Positions 13,441-24,800 of a stretch of 64,000 nucleotides of DNA are shown here, piece after piece. The number at the start of each line of letters is the position of its first letter. Positions within the stretch are counted from its first letter, which is position 1. The notes beneath the pieces are model-generated. The model ran no database searches. It was given only the letters and a program-made list of their open reading frames with translations, and was not told where the DNA came from. Where the stretch lies: positions 8,060,001 through 8,124,000 of the forward strand of contig CP071493.1 of the NCBI GenBank assembly GCA_017354895.1. The letters run 5' to 3'. This DNA comes from Podospora comata (Eukaryota > Ascomycota > Sordariomycetes > Sordariales > Podosporaceae). Both the position numbers and the translations under genes were made by a program.

Positions 13441-14189
13441 GGTGAGGTATTGAATTGATGACTACTTTTGCCAGACCAAAGATACATATTGCACACATTG
13501 CTTACCACCTGTTGCCAAAAGTGAAATATGATACCCCAAGCTTGCTTCAATCTTCACTATCGACAACCGTCAACTTCCAGACTCACTTTACTTAGGGTTA
13601 TTGAGCTGCTGAATTTTTCTGAAACAGCACATCCTGCAGCATTCTTCATCCACACCAGCAATCTCACGCCTCGAGTGCATCGACGCCCAGGATGTGGTGG
13701 TGATTGTGGTCTCGATCTTGGCCTCTAGGTGCACCTTTTGCAATCTACGGAATGCAGAATAAATAGATTCGAGCTGAGAGGCAGCATAGAACTTCGTTTT
13801 ACTGCGGGGCCCGTCCCGAGAATGAAGAAAGAAGCAAAACCTACATGCGCCTGCTGCCGCTGGTGCATGTCCCCAGCGGAAATTCGCATGAGAACGACTC
13901 TGGATGATGCCGGAGTCTGCAACTTCAAGCTCGACGACCACAGTTCCGGCTCAGAATTGCACCTCCCGCTCTGTCGATGCACTGGTAACCCGATTAGCCA
14001 CTGCAGGCTCACGTCATGACATGTAAAATTATAAACAAAGACAAGGGAGAAGAACAAGAAAATGGCATATCAAGTCAGACACGGAAAAGTTCCAGAGAGG
14101 TCTGTTATGAATGTCTGGACCGCAATCTAGCGGTCAGCCACTTGCGTCCCGGCTCTCCGGTTGCTGCGATTTATCCGCGAGCCTAGCTC
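13441..14189. other. Spacer downstream of candidate gene
   Basis: I see no supportable gene here. Open frames of about 100-117 codons occur on both strands between 13,588 and 14,057, overlap each other and lack motifs. Confidence 0.45.
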
Positions 14190-16020
14190 CTACACCTGGC
14201 GAGACCCCTTGGCACTCTTCTGAGGGATGAAGCCCGACTTGTCTGATAGTGATAGCAGTGGTGAAATATTTCTCCACAAGTTCACTGCGTGGCTTGATCG
14301 GATGCCCGCTATGTCTGGATCAAAAACGGATCGGACATCAAACCCCTGCCCAAAAATATATGGATATGGACAGCCACAAAAAGGCGTGAATATACTCGGC
14401 TCCTTTGGGCTAGAAAAGTTACCCGGACCTTGGTCCGGCGGAGACACAGCAGATGGCTCCCACTTCTTTGCTAATAGCCAACATGGCCAAGACACCAGGC
14501 AAGACTTCCGGGATGGTGAAGCTTTTGAGAGTAAAAATGGTGATGAAAATAACAAGGGCCAATGAGCGAGTTCTGAAGTTGGAGTTGAACTCCCGTTTGC
14601 GTTTAATGTCGACAAGTCGACCTAGCCCGTAAGATCTACCAAGTATGTGCCAGTGGCAGTGCAGAAGTGCGTCATGACTAGCAGATACAACGCTCGCTAA
14701 CCTGGTGCTGCAGCCATTGAGATTCTAGGGTCTCCCACTGGGAGCAATTAATAGCTGCTTTCGTGATATAGCCTGAAGCGCACCGTGCTCGGGTAGGATG
14801 GCACGCTGGGTTGCTGGGCTGCAAGTGGATTGATGAAGTGAGGATGATTCCGGGTGAGAACGCAATAAGCCAATTAATATCAAACCAGCAGCCCCTTTGA
14901 TAAGGCAGTGGCCCCCACCGATGGTGATGATGGTAGTGATGGTGAGCCAGATACCCAATTCGTCAGAATAAGTAGACTGATAGGATGAACACCGTTGCAT
15001 GTCGTTCCTGCCGTGGTCACTCATAGACGCCGGCATATTGACAGGGCCCCAGATGGCATCATTTGGAGCCGGGCACATTAAATTTAGCGGGTATGTACAG
15101 CCTAGATTCCAAAGAATCGAGCAAATTGACATGTATATGAAAATAGTTCGACAAAGCAAAGCCATGACATGAGGTGCTTACCGCCAACCATTCCAACATA
15201 CCATGATAGAGTACATCAACACCATCTTCGATGCGTTGCCCTGAATTAGATGCGGTCTTGGTAGAGGACTAGACAGGTACATATTCCGTTGAAGGTTGTA
15301 TTGGAGCCAGGCTGCGTCAGGGCAGGGTCGGGTAACGGGTGGCCCTAGTGTGCCTCCAAGAGGTTCCAGTGTCATGACCGCTTCGCGGACGGAGAGCCAT
15401 CCAAAATGGGATGGAGTGCCGACGCCCAGCGTGGCTTCCGGAGCCAGGACAACGGTTACGCCGGACTCTACCAAGATGACGGTGCCATGGCCCTTTGACT
15501 GTGGCAAGGAGGGATGATCATCAGGTATGGGCCAACACATATCTGGGGAGCATCTAGAGACTCCATGGAAACAGATCGAACCGACAATGAAATGATGGAT
15601 CCAGTGCATCCACGGTGCATCTATGGCACACCGGGGAAGCAGGGAGCCTGAAGCGGCCGACGAACCAGAGCAATGGGACGTCGGAGTATCATGAGCGTTG
15701 GCCGCAAGCATGCGTGAGGCACAAAAGCCATTGAGAGTCCTGGTGGAATCTAAGAAGCTCTGGTTAAACAATGTCGCCCACAGAGTTGCATATCTGGTTC
15801 TCTCCAATTCGCGCTTACCCCGTTCTCTGGGAGCAAGCAGGCCGAGGCCAGTAAAGGAGCATTGTCCGTTTTCACCAGCACCTAACACTCGCCGTCCCAT
15901 CCGCAAGCGCCTGAAATCCTTCGGTTTCAGGCGAGGTGCATCCTCGGACCACCAAAGCATGCTGCCAAGTGTGGTTGGCTGCCTTCTGTACGTAACGCTC
16001 TGCTGGTGAGACTCAAGCAC
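14190..16020 (-). CDS. Candidate gene for an unidentified, possibly membrane, protein
   Basis: I do not recognise this sequence. The minus strand holds a 280-codon open frame at 15,178-16,020, which is long for chance in non-coding DNA. Further minus-strand segments with protein-like composition follow. One is at 14,725-15,165 (146 codons). A second frame overlaps it, with the readable stretch WLIAFSPGIILTSSIHL, and ends at a GTTAGC donor-like site near 14,690. Another at about 14,431-14,640 holds a hydrophobic stretch, SLALVIFITIFTLKSF. A last one ends at a stop at 14,190. Donor-like GTAAGC lies at the end of the first segment (15,182). Hydrophobic runs suggest membrane segments. I could not assemble one continuous exon chain, because adjoining segments need frame changes that I could not place at clear splice sites. 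It may be an intact gene with several introns, a decayed one, or two genes. Confidence 0.38.
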
Positions 16021-16105
16021 CCTCCCTACAAAACAATTGAGACAGCAAAAGTAAGTTAACCCACACTATACTGTAAACTACCTTATGCTCTAAAAGTAAA
16101 TTAAT

Positions 16106-16189
16106 AGGCCTCTAAACGATCTTTCAAGGCTTATTAATTATCTTTAAAGGCCTATGGACCATCGTTAAAGGCCTATGAACTATCTTCCA
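16106..16189. repeat. Four-unit 21-base tandem repeat
   Basis: Four head-to-tail units of exactly 21 bases start at 16,106, 16,127, 16,148 and 16,169. Each begins AGGCCT or AGGCTT and has ATC followed by a T-rich end at unit positions 14-21. Units differ from one another at several sites. A further diverged unit may precede them at about 16,085-16,105. The array sits just upstream of the minus-strand candidate gene and does not lie in a long open frame. Confidence 0.85.
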
Positions 16190-19100
16190 AAGCATGCTTC
16201 ACCTACTTCGGTGTCTCAACTATTTTGTGGCAAGGGTGTCAAGGTGTGCTGACCGTCTTCCTGATGCCATCGCCCGTCTGGGCAACCATGAAAGCTGGGT
16301 CTGTGGTTGAGCAATGTGTTTTTGATTGTGGCTTATGCTCGAAGCATGCCTTGTCCGAGTCTCGACCGCTTGTCCGCTTGTAACGTCCTTCCCGAAAACA
16401 CAACGCAACGGTTCTTATCGCGCCAAGTACGTACCGCAGGATAACTGAGAGCAAAGCTGCCCCCTTTCCCTCCTGTATTGACTTGGCTGGTGCAACCGTC
16501 GGATATGGGGGTCCAGCCACAGATATCGTTATCAAGCCCCCAGAGCTGATCGTTCAAGGCTCGTGGTTCCGCGACTGGGCGAGATGTTGTCGTTGAAATG
16601 TGGGGTTGCATCACAGTCTGGCCTGGTGGCTTGGCTGGCGACCTGGGGTTAGCTTTAAGCTTCAGAACCCCGTGGGGCGTGGGGGTGGGGCATGTGGGGA
16701 CCTGCCATCCCCAAACTCCGGATCACGCAAACTTGCGACTTCAGATGACGGCAGGAACCAACTCGTACCTGCACATGTACCTACGAGTCGCGCAATCCTG
16801 AATACTAGGTATACGGCCTCGAAAACCTAGAAGTGCCGCTTCTGTTGACACCATCTGCATCTGACTTGTTGCATTACAAGCAACACGCAACTACACATTA
16901 CCGGAATCATAGTAGCTCGAGAGCACCAACCGTTCAAGCAAGAAGCTCCGGGCGCCTCAGGTTGACGTGGTTTCGCACCCAGGTACAAGGGTTGCATCGA
17001 ACCGCCTTCCAACTATCACAAGGTTGATTGTTTCTTACCTCACCTGTCAGACGAGGTGAGAGACATCGGTTTGGTGCTATGATTGCTTGGAATGCTGGAG
17101 CCCCCACTATCGAAACATCATGCTCACAGTCCAATCTGTATGCTATTTTGGCCGCAAAGGTCACGCTTTCGCCGATCTTATCCCTCCACACCTTCGAACC
17201 GAGAGCGTATCACGGAGCTGGTGTTCGCCCCATCCTCAAAGGGGCAGCTGCAACAAAACAAGGTTCTCCGCCTGTCCCAGATCGCGTTAGCGAAGCTCGG
17301 GAATCTTGGGGTCGAGGCCGCACCGTGTTTGTGGGGATGACAGCCCCTGATCCAACGGGAGGCCAGGGTGATGCAATGTGGTCAGGAGGTGGTCCGGTCA
17401 TCCATCTCATCACCGGCTTGACAACATTAACCCCTCGTCGTCGTGTAGGAAGCACACTGTTTCACACCCGACGGCCCGGAATATCCCAGACTCTGACTGG
17501 CTGACGGTTGGTTCCTTATCTCTTCCTCACCTCGCCAACGAAGGGCGTGACCGGGACACGAAGCAAGCCGTGCAGGAACATCTGCAGCCAAAATGTAAGG
17601 ACAGTCTAGGCTCACCGAGCAGAGAGAAGCCGATGAGCCGCCCCAGACTCCCAGGTTCAACTTATTGGCGCTTGGCCATCAAGAGAGATGATCCGAGAGA
17701 AGCACATGGATTGCATCACTGCTGTAGCAAAGGGCGCCCACCACACATGGCATGGCCAGAGCGAATAGGTTCAAACTAACCAACCACCACCATGGTTCTG
17801 TTTCTGTTCCCGAAGTTGCGGTGAAGAGAGTAGCATTTTACGCCTCCAAGCTGCTCTGACTGACATAGATGTGTGTACATCACTTTCTACACCCTCACTA
17901 ATCAAGCCGCCCTGTTCAAAGCGCGAGAGCCGACGGGAGGAGACTACACACATACAGTACACACCACCCTATAGACGACACTAACCCATTTCTCATGCCG
18001 CCATCTTCCTAAAGGTTTGTCATTAGTGTGACCTTCCAGGCTTTTACTGCTGCGAAATCGGGCGAGGAGGCCAAAGGACAGGGTCACAGCACAACCGCAC
18101 GATGCAAGTTGTGCCGAAATATGGATCACGCAGCACAACGTGGACCGACTTGGCCAGGTTTTTTTTGCGTCTTGGAGAAGACTCGTGGCAACAGGTCTCC
18201 TGACTCATCTCCAAACTCTAGCCCCGGGATGCGTATACGGATATCTACATCCGCTTCAATTCTGCTAGACCAGAATGGGCCCAGCCATTGATGAAGCCAT
18301 GAGGAGCGCCGCGGGTCGTGAAGAAAACTAGCTCACACATCAAGGCTCCGGGATCGTCATCGAGAAAAGGAAAAGTTGGGGGTCACAATGGCGCTATCGT
18401 TGCTCGGCTTTTGGTGTGTTACCAAGCGCTGCCTCAGTGTCGTCCCGGCATCGCGCATCCCCAGACTTTAGCACGTTGTCACCCCACACATTGCGAGTCC
18501 GGGGGTCGTTCCGGCTGGCGGCCTAGGGAGATCAACCTACAGGCCCCAAGCCGCGCAGACGGCGGTACGAGTTAAAAGAAGTTCCCTTTTGCGCCAGCCC
18601 CTTGTTTTTACGAGCGAGGCCCGTTGTGGGGGTGGTTTTCTGGAAAAGACTCGATGCTGTTAGCTTGCGGTAAAATACGGAAAATGTATTGTCCAGAAAG
18701 TACTGAATGGAAAACAAAGAACAGAAAGAAAAACCTTTCATACAAGCTGACGTGATACGAATTTACAACCATCAAGTACACACACCAGGGATCCAATCGA
18801 TTGCCCTCCCCACATTGCATACGCCTCCTGGGCCTCTCCCTCACTGGCACACAACTGCCAAGGAAATAACGCGCCCCCCCCCAGGTTTTTTGTTAACTTG
18901 CGCCCGGATTTTGTGTGGAAGCGCGCCGTCTGGAGAGAAGGCAGAGAGAGGGAAAAGGGGAGGCCGAGGCGGAGCAAGAAACCCAAGACACGAAGCAGAG
19001 AGGCTTGGTTGTGACAATACGTACTTGGCTCACATTGGGTCAAAAACTCTTTTTCTCCAACAGGTGCATATGGTTCTAGAAATTCGGTGCCTAATAGAAA

Positions 19101-20646
19101 TCCCAACTTCTCAGCGTCCACTTGTAAGAGCCGCTTTGCCTTGCCTTGGAGAAGGCTAAAAAAATAATAAAAAAAATATTTTTTTTTTTTAAAAAAAAAG
19201 GCTGAGTGAGTGTCGCGGGTGGGAGGTTTGTTGGGTTGGCGTCATTGCTGGCTAGTTATTAGTCAAGTTTCTTTGGGTGTCACTCTCCATGTCAGCCCTT
19301 TTGACTAATAGGTATGCGGGTTGCATACCCACTCTTCTTTTGGTGTAAATGGAAATGTAGAGAAATGCCATTTTCTGACCGAACCAGCCTTTCGTCTCGG
19401 TATTTACGACCTGGGCAAAATGGCGGGGTGAGGTTTTTTTTTTGGGCAGAAGCAATGCAGAATGCAGTGCCGTATCGAGGGATGCTTGGATGGTGTGGAG
19501 CGGGTTTCACACTAGGCTTTTTTTTTTTCTTTTCTACGCCGCAGCTGTTGGTTGGAGTTTGTTTGGTCTGAAATTTCTCCTTGTCTAGACTCATCCACTG
19601 ACAGAGGACATGTCTCTCAGCCTTGCAAAACTTTGTTGACTGTCCCGAGTGAGACAGTCCACACCAGCAACGGTACTCAACAGTCCGAGTACGATTAATA
19701 TAAGCCTACCTACATACGTAGGCAGGTTACGCGTGGTGATATATTTTAGACCCATCAGAGACACATAAAAAGGTGTGGTAGTACTGCTTATCCTACATCA
19801 TGGGTGTCTTCCACGTCCCTCCCCCAACGGACAAGTACATTACATGGAGCCGGCGGTGGTGGTAGGCGAGGCCGCGGACGTCGTGTACGTTGATACATCA
19901 CATTCTGTTCTTCCATCCCACTATCTTGTGTTGCGGGCAGGTGCCATACTCTTTCATGTTTGGGTTCACGAGACACAAAGCGTCAAAAACCACATCCCAA
20001 CTTTGTTGTTCGGGAGTATGTGACCATCTTGAGCGTGGGGGTTGTTGTCACACGGGCAAGCAGAGCAAGAGTGGGCAGAAATGGAGTTCTGTCTTGTCGA
20101 GTTTCTTTATGAAATAAAATAGTCAACTTTAGAGGCCAGAAGGGATCAGATGAATTCATGGATTGTATATCACAGTGGTCGCAAGGTCTGGAAAGACAGA
20201 AAGTGTTACAAAGTGCAAAATACTAATAGCGTTTATCATGTTCGCTGACCTCCTTGGAGATAACAGCAGAATCATATATAATATGTATGAGCGAAGTCAA
20301 GTCTATCCGTCCGTCCGTCCAGAAACAAAAAGGAAGTGGTGATGTCTATAACCCGCCTCGAAAAAACAAGTTCCGCCATAGAAAAACATCAAGAAAAAAA
20401 AAACCGCGTGTGCCCATGTGTCCAGATCCCACCACGGCGAAGCCAAAACGCTCAACTTTTGGTCGCTATTAATGATTCGAGTACCCGTAACCTTTCCTGT
20501 TCCATCCAAAGAGAAACCTGCCCAAACGCCCCGTAGTATATCCTCTATAGTCCCGGGTTTGTTCGTTGTCGTCATATCATGTCGTTAAGAGACTGCAAAC
20601 TTTAACAAAGTTGTACAATTCACTCGCCCTTCCGTGGTCACACTCG
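16190..20646. other. Gene-free stretch downstream of creA
   Basis: No gene is supportable. The longest open frame (158 codons, 17,028-17,504, plus strand) has no motif and is overlapped by antisense frames. The part next to 20,647 should hold the 3' untranslated region of creA, whose transcript runs leftwards. Confidence 0.5.
19157..19199. repeat. 43-base pure A/T tract
   Basis: This run contains only A and T: A-rich, then twelve T residues, then nine A residues. The T and A runs can pair with each other, so the tract may extrude a hairpin or bend DNA. It lies in gene-free sequence. I infer no function. Confidence 0.8.
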
Positions 20647-21870
20647 TTACAAGAAATCTCCAGCAACGCTGTTGGCGGTCGAGTTTCTACCACTGAGGCT
20701 GTAGCCATCACTTGGCGTGAGCATGTCGCTGACACTCATCCTTGGAAGTGGAAGTTTGCGAGCTCCATCTGGACGGTTGATCACATCGGTCAAGGAAATG
20801 CCGCTGCGAGATGGCGCTTGCGCGGGTGGCTGCGAGAACTGCTGACCTTCGGGTTGCGGCTCAAGGGGAGCAAGCGCTGGAACTTGGCTATGCAAAGAAA
20901 GATTGCGAAACGGCGCGAGCTCGGTTCCAAACGGCCGGAGACGCGGAGAGTGGGCAGGCGTGGCAAGTGGTGTGTGGTCGGGAGTTGGCGAGAGTGAATT
21001 GTGAGAAAACGTGGGAGAAGAAGGAGCGGTGGAGTTAGGCGAGTTGGGTCTCGACCTCTTAGCGTGTCTGTAATTGTGATAATGGTCATCGTCATCGTGG
21101 GAGTGAGTGGGCCGAGAAATATGGTAGGCATGCAGCGAAGGGCCGGCCATCAGGGGATTCCTTGATGTGGCAATGCCGTTGCCATAGAAGTGAGCATGTC
21201 TTGAGCCGTAAGGGGCCATCTTGTCCCGCTCGACTTGACCAACAGCTCTCGCCAGCATCTGAATGTCGGGACCGCTCTGGCTACCAAGAGCATTGCGGTG
21301 GTATGGGCTCAGCGTAGACTGAGGGGAGAAGTTGTACGAGTGGTAATGAGGAGGCGAGACATTGGGAGAAGAGATCGCGGTCGGGGGAGCCGAGCGAATC
21401 GTCTTGGGCTGCGGTGGAGGCATGACATCAGGCTGCAGTCTGTGAACCAGACCAGCGTGCTGATGTCCCTTGTTCCCTCTCCTGGAGTTGGGGTTGTTGT
21501 GTATCCTCGAGTGCCTCGTTAGTTCATCTGAGCGCGAGAACCTCTTGCTGCAGCCTGGGTGGTGGCAGGCGTGTGGCTTCTCGCCCGTGTGCGTCCGGAT
21601 GTGACGGGTCTGGTGCTCGAGGCGGTGGAAAGCCTTGTCACACATGGTGCATTTGTAAGGACGGGGGAGCTCATTCGTGCTGTCAGCCGACTGAGCGCCC
21701 GTGGGCAAAGGCCCATTTGGACGGAGCAATCCAACAGACATCTCGACGTCGACGGCGGGAGTCTGCGTTTGCGTTTGCGTCTGCCGTTGGGGAGAAAGCT
21801 GGTCCCTCTCTGTTGTTGTCTCCGGGTTCAGTAGACTGGAAAAGTCCACTGCAGATTGCGTTCGTTGCAT
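20647..21870 (-). CDS. creA: Carbon catabolite repressor CreA/CRE-1 (C2H2 zinc finger)
   Basis: This is a single-exon gene of 407 codons encoding the Mig1/CreA-type DNA-binding repressor, which shuts down genes for alternative carbon use when glucose is present. Two C2H2 fingers are intact: C74, C77, H90, H94 and C102, C107, H120, H124, joined by the HTGEKPH linker, with the family's [10 protein letters not shown] and [10 protein letters not shown] helices. CreA binds SYGGRG sites in the nucleus. A TQ repeat at residues 31-37, a proline/histidine-rich middle and a C-terminal block with [12 protein letters not shown] follow. I chose the start at [10 protein letters not shown] because family members begin this way, although the frame stays open for 144 more codons upstream to 22,302. 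Length fits the family (about 400-430). Confidence 0.96.
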   Translation of the reverse strand: MQRTQSAVDFSSLLNPETTTERDQLSPQRQTQTQTQTPAVDVEMSVGLLRPNGPLPTGAQSADSTNELPRPYKCTMCDKAFHRLEHQTRHIRTHTGEKPHACHHPGCSKRFSRSDELTRHSRIHNNPNSRRGNKGHQHAGLVHRLQPDVMPPPQPKTIRSAPPTAISSPNVSPPHYHSYNFSPQSTLSPYHRNALGSQSGPDIQMLARAVGQVERDKMAPYGSRHAHFYGNGIATSRNPLMAGPSLHAYHISRPTHSHDDDDHYHNYRHAKRSRPNSPNSTAPSSPTFSHNSLSPTPDHTPLATPAHSPRLRPFGTELAPFRNLSLHSQVPALAPLEPQPEGQQFSQPPAQAPSRSGISLTDVINRPDGARKLPLPRMSVSDMLTPSDGYSLSGRNSTANSVAGDFL

Positions 21871-24800
21871 GTGATCGGTCGCCCTTGTGCTGGGACTCTG
21901 TTTAACCCCTACTCGGTCGTATAGTTGTCCCAGTTGTCTTCCAATTGAGCTGCACAAAATGCATGCAGCCGGCGATGGACAAGATCGAAGGGGGAAAAAA
22001 GTGTCGGTCAACGCTCTCAGCCCCTTTGGGGTTCCAGACGTTCCTCGTTTCTTTGCAAAAGTTGGGACGAGATGGATAGGGCGGCCCGTTGGGTTGGAGT
22101 TGGAGTTAAGGTTTTGCTGGCGTGCGGGTTGACGACTGGGTCTGGAGACGTGGTGCGGGCGCTGTTGGGGAAAAGCTTTTAATGTAGCATGGGAAATCTG
22201 AAGTAGCAAGCAGGAGCACTGAGAGCCTGGGTTTTGGGGGGCGGCTGCCGTGCTGGTTTTAAATGGCGGGTGAGCGGGCTGACACCGGGGCGTGCCAGGC
22301 ATGTGGTGTGGACACCACGGGGGCGTGCGTTCGGTAAGGTCCCTAGCGACTCAGCGCGCCCCTTCCCTGGACCAGGGGGGGGGTGGGGAGGGGGCATCTC
22401 GGGGAAAAAAGAAAAAAAATAAAATGTCATCGGTACCTAGCCCAAAGGGTACCGCATTTCACGCCTATGTAGGTAGCTGCGGTAAGGTACATCCACCCCC
22501 ATTTCACAGCCCTCCCCCTTCCAGTTCTCTCCACCCACCCGTCCATATGTGCTTGTTCTCTGCCGCACCCGAGTGGAAATGTACCCTTTCCATGCAGCCC
22601 TCTCTGCACCCGCCCTCTGCTGCCCGTTCATGGTGAAATTTTCACCGGTGTGCAACTGTTGAGGCGGCGGTACTTTATTGGAAATGTATTACGGTGCTGG
22701 TCCCCAGGTGGAAAGGGGTCTGCTGTGGGGGAGGGGGGGGGGGGCACTGTATGGGGCGGGTGGAGTTGTGTTCGGAGAGGACACGGCAAACAGGAAGGCA
22801 CCAACAGGAGCCGAGCGTGGGGTGTTGCGAGATAGCGATCACCTCAGCTTCACACCCAAAGGCACAAGACACCAACTCTCTCGGCAGAGGCTGATTATAG
22901 AGCAGTACGGAGTATGATGCTATCGCATGTCCACCGGTGTCTCATGCGAGGTGAACCAAGACTTATGTTATATTACCGTCTTGTTGATGTTCTGCAACTC
23001 ATAAAGTAGGACTGTCCTATCCTCCGCCTTCTCGCACAAGTGCCAGCGCATAACTCCGAGTTGCTCTCGATTTTTCATTGCACACAATTCATATGAAGTT
23101 GCCAGCACTCAGGCATTCCCTCCCGTCCGCCATTCCACCATCACCCGAGAACCAAGGCGAAGGCTGCCGTGTGTGTTATTTCTTTCATGTGCGAGGGTGA
23201 AGGTCATGCAGCGGCCTCTCCAGAGGGTGCAGCTATACCTTTTGTCAAGACAAGACTCCTTTCCCTTCTGCCTCCTGTGTACGCAAAGGAGCACGATGTG
23301 GGTGAGGCCGATTTCACAGGACAGGGGGGCGGTGTGCGTGGTGGCTGAGTAGCGGTATGCGCAAGACGATTGGGCTCCGGTACGTTCCCCCGCTTGTTAT
23401 TTTCTCAACTTTTTGTCTTGATTTGAAGAGCTCAAAGTTTGTTGTAACACCAAGAACTGAGATCTCCAACTTGAACGGCGAGAGCCGAGACCGATAAGGC
23501 TTCCCGTCACTCGAGTGTCGTCGAATCCGGGGGAGATGCACTAGACATGATCATGATGTAAGTTGCACATCTGGGGAAAAGGTACATGGATTATCATTAT
23601 AACCGTGATTGTTACCCACGCATCCGCGAGTAACCAGTCCCCAGCCTCTATAATGAAAATCCCCCAAGACCGTGGTAACTCACTCTTACCTTGGCCCTGA
23701 GCATATCCTCGGCCGTACCCACAATGTTTGATCATGTTGCAGCGTTCATCTCTGCTGAGTCGACGTTTTGAGCGCCGAAGGCCAAGAAAAGAAGCTTGGG
23801 GGAGCCGCCCGGCCGAGGGAGTTAGGAGGAGTTACGACAGGCGAAAGCAGCAAACCTCACCACGGTGATGATAGCGTGCTTGAAAGGCCTCATCATGTTT
23901 CCACTACTTCCTTGTTTTCTTCGTTGCGATGGATGATTATCACGGTTGCGGAAAAGGTCTCGACTGACCTCATTACTTGCTTTTCAGTCCCACACCAGTT
24001 CCCCAGGAGCAACGTGAGACGTGTATCCAGCAATCTTGGGGGTGGCGCGAGCAGAGATAAGCATCGACGACACAAAGTGTGGAGGTTCGGGCAGAATGTG
24101 GGGAAAGATTCGATGGGACATGGACGAGGCCTCATCCAACCCTCGGCTGACGAATTTGATCGCTTGCTCCTCGGCCCTACCCATTATTATTGCTATTCGC
24201 CAACAAAAAGCTTCGATCAAATAACAAACGAAAAGGAGAACCTCGTATCGCCGCGCAAACACTGCGAAAATAACGCCGCTCATTTGTGGCACTTGCAACG
24301 ACTGGAGAAGCCATGCTCGACGCCGCCCTCTTGAAAGAGGTATTGGGGAGCCTCCTTCCCTTCTGTCAGGGGTCCTCTCACGTCACTCCCAAAATCCGGG
24401 GTACCTACCGGAACACCTTGGGGACCTGGGGATGCGATAAGCCCCAATCGGGCCCAAGGTGCCACATTCCTTCCACTCTGAGGTGCGACCGGCTCGGAGA
24501 CCGAAGAAGCCGATCACCCATTCAAAGGTCAATTGCTTCTTTAGGATCAAACTCGAACTGGCCATTTCACATTCTCCGGGGTTGCTCCAGAGGATTTGCA
24601 GCTGTGGACCAGGAGCTCCTGTTCTGGCGTGATGCTCCTGCGTTGACCTTGGATGTGTCCTTATGTTGTCGCTTAACCCGCATTTTTTTTTTTGGAAGAG
24701 CGGGCGTGGGGGTTTGGGTCGCACCCCTTTCAACCACAACGCTTTAATCACCTTGCACCTCAGGCACCGGATCACATCACCTCAGCACTCAACTAGACCA

